Positions 35,501-47,500 of a stretch of 64,000 bases of DNA are shown here, piece after piece (the stretch's first letter is position 1; each line of letters starts with the position of its first letter). Source of the stretch: Nageia nagi (taxonomy: Eukaryota; Pinophyta); the NCBI GenBank assembly GCA_050084985.1, contig JBITNC010000002.1, forward strand, positions 11,780,001 through 11,844,000. Reading direction: 5' to 3'. The notes beneath the pieces are model-generated. The model was given only the letters and a program-made list of their open reading frames with translations. It had not been told where the DNA came from and did not search any database. Position numbers and translations under genes: made by a program.

Positions 35501-38500
35501 ATGCTCTATTAATAATCAACACATGTCTATATACAACAAGTGACTATGAGTGATGGCTTGGCATCTCCGTGATGACTTATAGTGCACCATTAATCAGTTA
35601 TTTATAAGATAGCATTATTTGATTCTCTTATTTGAATATATGATGCATCTAACTGATTTTGTTCATGAGTTGCTTGTAGCATGCAGGATCTTCTTCAGAA
35701 ATGCAGGTTACTCACCTTGTGTAAGCAAGCTCATGGAGACTCACATGTCAGCTTAAAGTTGATCGACTACTATGTACAGTGAAACCAGTGGTGGTTAATG
35801 ATTGTATTGTAAACCATTTTGTCAAATGGTAATGTAGTGAGTCTCATACTAGTTCTCAAAAAGATTCTCAAATATGTAAATGCTCTCATCTCCACTTGTA
35901 TCTCTATGGTGGAGAACTCTCTCTTACTCTCTCTCTTCTCTCTCTATGCTCTATCCCAATATTGCATTAAGGGAGAGTGTTAGAATTTGTAATGAAATAT
36001 TGTGAATATCTAAACTCCTTGTAAATTCAATTAATCACTTAAAGGATATGTAGATACCTTAAGGGATTAATTGAATTCTTTATTATGTGTGGACTTTGAC
36101 CTTACCATGGGGTTAGTTGGTAGGTTAAAGTTAGGTCATACATTTATTGTAACCCTAACCTTACCCTTGGGTTAAAGGGAGGTTAGGGAGGTGCTCTCAA
36201 GCTATAAATAGAGGGTCTCTCCTCTTGTAACATAACCAAGTTTTGGGAGTAAGATTACTCTACTAAGTTTGTGTAGGAGAGGAAGAGAATAGTTGTAAGA
36301 GGGGCATACTTGAGAATTGAGATACTAGTTGTAGATGTACTCCCAAGGAGGGAGGAACCACATTACACTTGTGTTATCTTGTGTGAATGGTGTTCTGTTA
36401 TATAATTGAGTTTCCTAGTCTTGGACCTTGAGAATTAGAGTAGGTCTAATTCCTTCACTGTTTCAATAGGATCACTTCGAAAATATTGCCCTAATAGAAC
36501 TGCCTTCCTAGAATCACCTTGATAGAGTTGCACAATTGCATAAATGAATAGAAATTGCAGCTGTTCACATTCTCACCTCAGATTGGAATCTTTTTCTCTG
36601 CCTCTCAGAGAAAACTATATACAGCTTGTTTTAAATGGATTGAAACCCATCTCTCTCCTCTCTTCTTCCTTCTATTCTCTTTTTATGTTGAGAACTTTGG
36701 CTCACTCACTTGTTATTTTTCACAGTCCCTTGGGTCATCTTTAGGCCACCATGGACATTAATAATATTTCATTTTATTTATAGAGTTATTTTTGAGTCCT
36801 CTCCATGCTATCATAACTAATTGTATTTTTGAGTCCCATTAATTAATTTGATCATTTTGGACATTTATATAATTTAGTTATTTGTTTTCCATAAAATAGA
36901 AGGAAATGGTGGTTATGCATTTTCTGATTCGTAGAATCGCCTTGATAGAACAGTAAAGATGGCTTTGGGTATCTATCAACCTGTTTCTGCTGGACTATTT
37001 CTACCACAATAATCCTATTGAACCAGTATAATGCAATAGAAATTAATCCTTTTAACCCACACCAAATTCTAATACACGGAAACAATGCCTAGCATGCACT
37101 CAGTCTGAAGGTTTACCAAATCAAAGCCAGTAGACACGATGAGAAAAATTAAAAAGTAGAAGACACAGAAATGCTATATATGTTAAACATTATAGTCCAT
37201 AACACTAAGATTATAGCATTTATGCTATTTCAGCTATTAACCCTGAATATATTATATTCTTTGTGAATTCCAACATTCTCATGCCTTTTGAATATACTAT
37301 ATTCTTTGTGAATTTGAACATTCTCTTGCTTTTGTCATGTATTTTGTGAAATTCTAAGTCAGCTCTCTTCTTTTTGGCTTGATAAGTTTTTGTTATGTCT
37401 AACTCATATGACCTATAGTCTTTAATCAGCAACAATATCCTAGGCTGGCAAGAAGCAGCATACTATTTCCTATCTCCACCAAAGAGAAATATAAAGGACC
37501 AATTCAAGGAGCTAATGAATTTATATGATTGAGAAGAGCGTAAATTTGTGTTCACGCTAAGTCCAAGCAAAATCATTGTTTTAATCATTACAAAATGAAG
37601 CATATTTATCTATTGCAGCATTTAAGTGCAGCCTGCAGCAATTCTTGTAGACACTTCAAGAAGGCAATATAAAATATCTACTGATTGATAGAATTCTTCA
37701 ATGTCTATATCATATTAGTTAGTAATATAAATATTATTCACAGGTCCGAGGGTTTGGTTGGCCAGTAAAGCGCTTTGCATGGCATGTGTAACCCTGGTTC
37801 AAATCTGAGGGCCCCGTAGTACCATAGGGCATGTAAGGCCAACACCATCGGTTATGTTAAAATTAAATAGTTTATTCTGCACAGCTGAAGATTATAGTGG
37901 CAGCATGTGGTAGAAATAGTTGTGTTGGAAGTGAGATTCATTCCCGCAATCGGGCAGTTGTTAATGTTAAGTGTTACCAATTCCACCAGTGGAAAAAATA
38001 TATATATATATATAGTCACAATGTCAACACATTATAAAAAAATATGGAACATGAATGTGAATTTCATCAATGTTTGTAATCATATGGATACGTTGAACAG
38101 TCAAATAATATCACTATATAGCCTTTTACATTCAGACAATGTATTAAATTAATGTGAGATAAACAAAATACAGAACAAGGGTTCTAACCTTTTTCCATTC
38201 AAATTATCAAATATTTTAGTTATGACTAGACATTGTGCTAGAATAAACAATGAAAAAATAAAATCTCATTTTGATCCATGGATATTGGTACGAATAATAC
38301 CGTGATCTCCGCCAAAAAATAGCGCAACCATCTCTTGCAACACCAGTACGTTCCTAAATTAGAAAAAAAAAGACACATCTAAATGCAAAATATATTCGTA
38401 GCATTCATCAGAAATATTAGCTGCATGATATAGGAGTATAAATTGCATCAAGAAAAATAGTTAGCATTTGCAGCGTACACATTAAAAATAGAACTAGAAG

Positions 38501-41500
38501 TATGCATTTTTTGGATTTTTCTCATAAACAATGATAGCCATAAACAGACCCATAAAACTAACATTTCTTGTGAACGCTTCTATCTCATTTCTGTACGCCA
38601 ACCCCATACATGCACCAAATGTATGGCCGCTGGCATCATTTATTTACTTACTGGGAATCATGTCCCTGTCAACCGCAATCTTTAAGGCAGAATTGTAAAA
38701 AAATAAAACTTCAGAGTCTCATTTTGATGAAGAAGAAAAGAATATTTTGCTTAAATCAAACCTTGAACACACCACCATAGCCTCTTTGCTTAAGTTCTTC
38801 TTGTAGCTCATGGAACTTATCAACCTCCTGCCAGGAAATCAACTTGTCAGTCGTCGTATTCCATAACTGTAACCTGATCTCGAGGAAAAGTAATGCTAAA
38901 GTTACAAGGTCTTTCATCTCTGATATGAAAAGAAAAAAATAAGAACAATACAACCATCCTCGATCCTTATGAGCAAAGCATCATCCAAGAATCACTGACC
39001 AACCAAATTTTATGCAAGAAAAGAATTGACAGCTACACGCATATATTTGGTTCATTAGTATTTGCATGCCTGCAGACACATGATGTCAGGAGACCATAAA
39101 CCCAACTCTAGCATTATTCTTTTCTTGCGCCAGTCCCAGTCAAGCATATAATGCGGTATGTGCATGTAAAGCTCTTGTCGATGGTCTCGAGCAAGATAGT
39201 CAGCAAGAATGTTGTATGATAGTATTATGAAACGTTCTGCAAGTGATACAGAAAAAGGAATTAGTTTTTTTAATAAATAGGATACAAAAGATGGCTATAT
39301 TAGTATATTACTATATTCCCAATGTTTACAATATTGTTATGTATTAGTTCTAAGTTCAAACTATTCTCCTGAGACACCTATGCTTTGAAAACATGAACTA
39401 AGAGCATTTCTAAAGGATTATGTAGAAACACCCAAAAAATGGTTCCTACTAGTCTACAATAGGCATTTGTAAGCAGATTCTTACCATTATAGAAACGTAA
39501 AGGATTGCAAACAACAGGGTGAGGCATCCTTCAAGAAAGATGGGCCCCCAGGTATGAGAACCCCCAATGGGGACTCCTCCATAGAAGGCCACAAACGGCC
39601 TCAAAGAAACCACATTTAAGAAAGAGGGTACAGAGAAAAATAAAATAAATTGCATGATTGCACGAAGAGACTAGAGGATCCAATATTATATGGTCCACAT
39701 TCAAAACCCTCTTCTATATCTTCGGTCATAATGAATTCTGCCACGAAATACCCATATGAAAATAATAAGATTTCCAATTCTCTTTGTAGTTCCCAGTGTT
39801 TCCAATCCCAGCTGTAGAGAAATCTACTTGACGGCCTTAGACCTATAAATTTGCATATAAAAGCGTGTTTGGATTTGTACACTAACATCTGCTATTAATC
39901 CTTCAGCTATCTCCAAAATTGGGTGGAGTTTGTTTGGGACAGACAACCATTTCACTTAGCTTGCTCTGTTTCATTTTCCTTCCTCTTTCCAAAGTCCTGC
40001 ATGATTTCTTTTGCCTAGGTTTGAATGTTTGCTTCTTTGCCATTACTACCTCTAACTGCTCCAACAAAGGATTGCAAAAGAAAAAGTGGGTTATCCTTCA
40101 AGAAGATTGGACCAGGCATGAGAATCCCTGAAGGGAGAACCCCTTCAAAGGCCACAAATGGCCTTAAAGGAACCACAACTAAGAAAGAGGGGATAGAGGA
40201 ATCTAAAAGAGGCAAAAAAAAAAGGGGTACAACTCTCCTTAAATGTATACAAATCATTGTTATCAAAATCTGCTGATTCAGCAATTAATCGTGAATCGCA
40301 TCAGCGATTCAAAGCAAACGATTAATCGTCAAACAAGTCAGCCAATTTTTTATATATTGACGTGTCTGAATTATGTCGATTAATTGCGGGCAAAAAATCG
40401 GGATTAAATGTCCATCCTGAGTAAGAAATCACCGACATCAACACAGGCACAATAGTGAAATTAAAAAAAAAAAAACTACCTCATTTCACACCTTTGCTTT
40501 CAACCATGAGCTGAGAGGAACTAAGAGGAGCTATATAATGACCTCCTTAACCAAAAAACAGTAATAATTGTACACCAAACCCACATCTAAAATAATATAT
40601 CAAATCTGAAATAAAATCACACAACTCGGGCATCAAACAACTCAGAGAAATTATTCAAATTGTCACCAGGTTGGATTAAATCCAGATCAAAGTGAGAAAT
40701 GGGCACCAAATACATGAAATAGGGCCTCTAGGACCAGACGTCCCTCTAGGAAGCCAATATGAGCATGAAAATAATCAAATCTGTTTTGTATCAGTCCTCC
40801 AAGCCAACATGCAATCAGATCTGAGCAAACTTGCATTATACAGGTCTGATCTGGGCTGATCACAGACAATACAATCAGATCTAGACAGATCTTGGAAGAT
40901 CAAGCTTCCAAACTGGAGAAATATGCTCCCCAAATGCAATGTCCTCTACTGGTCACAGATCTGGTGTATGGCAACCTCAAACTAACATGCAAAGACAAAG
41001 GATGGGAGATATGACCCCAATCAGGCCAACATCCCACTGTCAGCTGTAGATCTAATGAAATTTACTCCCAAAATGCTGATCTGATTGTCTAGCTATGCAA
41101 TGTCCCTTCTAAAGACAGAAACAAACCAGATCTGAATGGAATGGCCCTCAAAATGATCACTTTAACCGTCCAGACTGCAAAATATACCTCTTGGACTCTT
41201 AATGTTCCCTTGCTGAGCAGAGATGGTTTCACAAATAATCAAATCAGCCTCCCAAACTAGAATGTTCCTGTCCCAATGATTTAAATCTGGCAATAATAAT
41301 GAAAAATGTCTTAGACAAGCAATAACCCTCTCCTAGGGCAGATCAATAATGGAGAGCACTCAGAACTCCAGGGTTTTCGTCCCAAAGCTCCCCAAAAATA
41401 AGGGTTTGCATCCCAAAGCTCCCCAAAAATAAGGGTTTTCATCCCCAATGCCTTAACCTCAAGTGGGTTTTCGTCCACCAAGGGTTTTGGAGAAACTCTA

Positions 41501-44500
41501 AGAATAAACTCAATAATCAGGAATACCAAATGAGAGACCCCTCTTCTCCTTTTTATAGGCAATCTTCTAATTTTATGTTGAGGTGACACTTTTTAATATT
41601 TTACTGATGAGACCTTATAAAATAAAATAATGCCATAGACCCTTATTCTCCTTTTTACTATTTATTGCCAAACTTAGGAATGAATACTCCTAGTACACCA
41701 AAACACATAAAAACACTCAAATATCACTCCACACTATGTACAAATAAAAATATAAAAATTGAGATCATCATAAGCTAGGTCAAAGGGGGCAAACAACATT
41801 TTTCACAATTTCACCGAGATTCCAACACTTCCAAGTAAGTTTTTAAACCTTATTCCATTGGTTTTTGAGTTTATTGGGTATTTCTTCATTTGTTTTTTTA
41901 TTGTTCTTTTTTCTAATTTGTCTAAGATTTTTAGTGGGTAAATTTCTTTTTTTTTTCAAATGTCTATGATTGCTTGCCCTTTGTAACATTGTGTTGTTTG
42001 TTTTTGGTCTTTTTTCCTGTTTTTACAGGTGCAAGTATGAGTTCATAAGGGCAAAAGAGGGACCCTATTTGAATTCATTGCAAAGAAACTAGTAAAACAA
42101 GCACTAAGATTTGCAATTACTGTGAGGAAACTGTTACTGGAGGCACATTCAAGATGAAGTATCCTTTGGTAAAAATCCCTAGACAAAATTTAGACCTTGT
42201 CCCAAGGTGGATGTTGATGTAACTAGGCAAATGAATGCCTACTTGAGGCCCAACAACAAAAAAAGGAGGCAAGGAAAAGGACACAAGAAGAAATGGCCAA
42301 ACCTCCATATTTCCCATCTACACCTCCACCCGCAAGGTTTCCTTCTTCTAAATGCAAAACAAACCAACAGGATTAAGCATCCACTTGGCATTTCAGTTTC
42401 TACAAGCACTACTAGTGCAGTGAGGTGTGATTTCTTCATCACTCAAGGTGGCCAAACCACCCTTGATTCAACATGGAATAAGGATAAGTTTAAAGAAGTC
42501 AAAACGACAATGGGAAATGTCTGATATAACTATGACAATCCCTTCAATATGACTATATGGTTAATGCAATTGTAATTTGTGATCCTAGGTTCAAAGCATC
42601 AACTCACCACGACTTGGAAGGACCTATACTTGAGGAGGTTAACTTAGACATTAGGGGGTTATTGAGGAGCAGAAAAAAATTTGGAGAAGTAAGGGCTATA
42701 GCATTCTCACTGATGGCTGGATCGATATAAGGGGAATAAATTTGTTGAACTTTTTGGTTTTTTCTACAAGAGGTCTAGTCTTCCTAAAGTCGGTGGATGC
42801 ATCAGGAAATATAAAAAAATACCATGTATTTATTTGATGAGCTGCCAAAAATCATTGAGGAAAGGGGGGTTCAATTTATTTTGTGGAAGTTATCATTTTT
42901 TATTTAAATTTTGAATAATTAATTCATCTTTACTTAAATTTTATGTTGTGTAGGTTATCACGAATAACACTTCTACATACATTTTAGCAAGGAGGATGAT
43001 TGTGGACACATTCCCCACCATTTTTTGGACTCCTTATGCTGCACATGTCATCAATTTACTTATCGAGGACATTGAAAAGTTTAGTTGGATCAAGGAGGTT
43101 GTAGAAAAAGCGAAGAATATCACCAAGTATATCTACAATCATTCATGGGTCCTCAATTTGATGAGGGCAACGGAAAGGAGCTACTACATATAGGTAAATT
43201 TTCTATCATTTCTTAATTGTCAATTTTTTCTTTAAAATAAATTTTGATTTGAAAGACAGATTAAAAAATTATTTGTCACTTGCACATGCAAGGGTTACAT
43301 GATTTGCTACATCATTTCTTTCATTGCAAAGTGTTTATAACAAACAAGTTGCATGGAAGCAAATGTTTAAGTACGACATGTGGTTAGAGTCCAAATTTGC
43401 ACATGAACCTAAGGGCAAGAATGTCATTGCAACAATCTTTGATAATGATTATTGGAAGGAAGCACATGAGGTTATTAAGGTATAAATTGTATAATTTTAT
43501 TTCAATTTTTCCACTTTTCTACTATCATTATTTAATTAATTAAAAAATTTATTAATTTAGTTGCATAATTTGCTTTGTAGATTTCAAAACCCTTAGTGAA
43601 GGTGCTTTGTCTCATGGACTTGGACAAACCTTCTATGGGTACCTATACGAGGCGATGGATAGGGCCAAGGAGGCCATAGAGTCTTTTCACAATCATGATG
43701 CAATTAGGTTTCATACCATTTAAAGATGATTGATTGTAGGTGGATAAATTTGTTGCATAGGCCTCTGCATGCAACGAGGTTGTACTCGAACCTCAAGTTC
43801 TTCTACAAGGAAAAATTTGACCCCTTGAATGGGGAGAATAGCGAAGGTCACCACTAGACTATTAATCAACCTTGAGGATTTTGATTTCAATTTTCATTAA
43901 TCAACTTTAATTTTTGTAATATTCCCAATTCTACGACAAGCACAACTATAGCAAAATAGCAAATTCCAATTCTAACCTTATTACTCCAACTCAAGCAAAC
44001 TAGCAATTTACCCAAAGGTGCCCTAGCCTAATGCGGAATATTTAATTAACTCGAATCATGCTCATAAATAAGGACGAATTATCCAAGTGCTCAAAATTAG
44101 AAAATTAGGGCAAAATAACTCAAGCGACCAATTTTTCGAATTTAAGGTGTAATTATGAGACACAAAATATGCAATAAATACCAATATTCTCATAAATTTC
44201 CAACAAACCAATAATGATGACTCGAGGAATTCAACATGGACTCCAAAGGGTGACATCTCCCCAAGGAGCTGTAGATACGACAATGAAGATTTCGAAAATG
44301 ACCAAATTGCTTCCTTAAGCTTGATGTCTTACTCCTAGGGCTTGGATAGGATTCTAGGATCCCTTCTTCACCTTCAAAGTTGGATGAACGATGGATCTTC
44401 ACTCGAACTACTCTCGCCTCCAGGGCTATTCAAGGCTAATTTTTTGGATATATGAGGCGCTAGGGCCTAAGTGCCAAAGAGGTGTTTCATTCACAAGATG

Positions 44501-47500
44501 GGGTTTCTCTTTAGGGGTTTCCCCCTTTCAAGAGATTATCCGTAGGGTTTTCATCCTTTGAGAAAGAGAGAAGCATGCACTCCAAAAGAGGGGTTAAAAG
44601 ATATCAAGACATGTTGTCTTCAAGTCATGCACTCATCTCCCTTATATAGTGCTCTTGTGGAGAATCCTTTTCTAATTTGTGGTTGGCCGACCCAACCCAG
44701 TCATTAAATCACTCCTAATTGACAATTAGACCTTCCTACGGTGGGCGTCCACCTTGGAGGAGTAAACAAGGTCCTCAAATTACAGATATGGCCCACAAAT
44801 GCTAAAATAATAATAAAGACATCTAATTTACTTAAAATGACTCTTAGCACACCTAGAGGTGTGACGTCTACCCTTGGAGTACTCAATTTCTACTTTTGGA
44901 CCCAAGAATGAGGCATCCAACATCATAGGGTAGAAATATAATTTCAATGTGTCCCATTGACACCAAACTATTACAAAAATTATAAAATATCCCTAATTGT
45001 TAGAAAATTACAATGAAGAGGAGCGTCCCACTTAATTTGGCACATAGAAATAAAATGCCTTAATTTTGGAATATTACAATGTCATTTTTCCACTTAACCT
45101 ATTAAATTTCCCTATATTGGCTTTTAATGGGCATTTGCAGGTCTTCATCAAGCTATTAATTGTATGGTAACTGATGTGGAAACTAGGCGCAAAATTTTCA
45201 AAGAAGAGATTCCAAATTACAAAAAACAATTGGTTACTTGTTCACATCCCCAAAATGTGTAGATGCAAGGACAACTCTAGCTCTAGGTAACAAAATGTAT
45301 TTTTTTTAGTGAATTGCCCAAATAATAACAAGTTAAAAAATGAAAAACTTCTTTGTTTTTCGTGTTTTTTTTTTCAGATCTATGGTGGGAGGATTATGGC
45401 TGTAGTACACCAAATCTTTAGAAATTGGCTATAAAAATCTTATCGCAACCATGTAGTGCTTTTGAGTGTGAGCAAAACTGGAGCACTTTCAAAAATATAC
45501 ATTCAAAGAAGCGCAATAGACTCACCCAAGAGCGTTTGAATGATCTAGTTTTTGTGCATTACAACCTTCGCCTGCATCATAGACACATATAAGAAACCAA
45601 TCATGAGGCGATAGAGTTGGATGAAATTGATCCAACTAACCCGTGGGCTTTATTCATGGTTGAGGGGTGTGCCAGAACAAGTTAGAGATTTTGATTTTCA
45701 AGTTTCAACTTATAAAATGGCTTGAAAGAGAGCTAATGCTACCTTAGTTATAAAACTTCCAATTTAACTTGAGCCATTTGATTTGTGTTGTGTTATAGCC
45801 TAGGACCTGAAAACCAAAGGCTCGACATGTGTTACTTACATTCAACGCTCAAAAGTCAGGAAGAAATAGACAATGATAGGAACTATCGCAAACAATATCA
45901 AAGATTATAAACTACATCCTTATACGGTTCAGGAAGGTTCATTGGGATTCTTTTGCAGGGCCATTGCTATTGGTCAAGTTGGACTGCAAGCTAAGAAATA
46001 GCAGCTATACATATGATGGCTTGAAAGAAAGATTGAGCTACCTTGGTCATAAAACTTCCAATGGTTTTAGTGCGAAAAAAGCAATTCTATCTCCCAAGAA
46101 TTTCCTTCACTTCAGGTCTAAGTCTCTGTGTTATAGAAAAACTTTTAAAAGCCTAAAGAGAACAACAAATAAAAAACTCCATCACAGAAAATGTTGTCAT
46201 ACAAAAACAGTACCTAAATGCATAAAAAAAAAAACGTCATTATAGAAATAATTGTGGCCATCAAAAACCATCCATGAAGAACCTACTTAAAAGGCAAATT
46301 ACATTTCGTTTATTTCAATCCATATCCTATCGTAGCTCACATATGGCTCCACCCGTATGCCACAGCCCCATAGACACCAGAGGATCATCTAAGCGCTTCC
46401 AAGCCCAAAATAACACCATGACACCAAAAAAATAAGTTTCTAGGTCTCAAGGGACTCAGGGTTGCTCCCAATTACCTCCCGCTTGAATCTCCAAAACCTG
46501 TATTAGTTCCTCAGTCAAACTCCTTTCTCGTATCCAAACCTTGCATATGCAAATGGAATTCTATGTGCATACCATACCCATTAGTTGTGCATGATATAGA
46601 GAAAAATGTCCAACATCCACATGGATAGTTGGCACATGAGAATCCACCTATAAGTAAAATAGTACAAAACTATGATCCCTCTGTATTTGTGTTATACCAT
46701 ATATCATTATATCCAATTTATTAGCACTTTTCTTATCAAAACACAGATTGAAGATGTTCAAACTTTCAATCCAATCTCATTATACACTACATATTGATCA
46801 GGGGAGGTGGATGTGTGCATAAGGTGCAAATGATTGATTGAATAGAAACTTAATGAAAAGAGCTGATATCCCTGTTGTTAACAAAAAAGAAATTAACTCA
46901 AATTTGAAATCTCAACAAGGTAAAAGTGAAAAATTACTTTGTTCTCCGAAATCTTTTTTTTTGGGTGGCAATACATATTTACCTACTGGGTAAAGACAGA
47001 AATAAATATGACCAAGTAATTGACCTGTTAAACATTATGCACAGTTTATATAAACATTTTCCCTACTGGATGTGTCTAAAAGTTCAAAATTTTAAACCCA
47101 TGAAAAATTGCCCTGCAAATAGCATACCATTCTGAGAAGGAGGTTGTCTAAGGGCATACTGCCAGTGCCGGTGATCGTCAGGAGGCGGCGCTCGCATTGG
47201 TCTATCGAATTGCCTCTGACCAGTGCCTGTGCCTGTGCTTGGATTGACATTCTGATAAGCATATGGTACCGCATTAAAACTAGGTCTTGAATTAGGGTTG
47301 GGATAGGTATTATTATTTCCTCTGTAGTAAGGCCTGCGCCCTCTTTGGCCATACCCCTCGTTTCTTCTAATATTAGCATTCGTTTCATGAACTGCCCTGT
47401 AGTGACTATCCCCACCCCAGGGGGACTGAGATTGGAACTGGGTTTGCGGCTGGGGCTCCTGCGAAGCAAATTCGTGGTCATTAGTTTCGGAATTCGAATC

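Larger units (their letters stand above)
27042..36457 (+). mobile_element. Near-complete Ty1/Copia retrotransposon (element C), 9.4 kb
   Basis: Two 480-bp LTRs (27042-27521 and 35978-36457), both TGTTAG...CTTCA, flanked by the 5-bp target duplication CTGTT (27037-27041 and 36458-36462). A primer-binding site follows the 5' LTR and a purine tract precedes the 3' LTR. The gag-pol order protease-integrase-RT-RNase H defines Ty1/Copia. By eye the LTRs differ at about nine positions (near 2 percent), so insertion is fairly recent. It sits in CCR4-6-like intron 5, antisense to the gene. The unusually long leader (3.6 kb) makes it large for a Copia element. Confidence 0.95.

Noticed and set aside
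42207-42524. 105-codon plus frame as an independent gene
   Set aside because: Overlaps the hAT transposase relic just after its BED finger in another frame.
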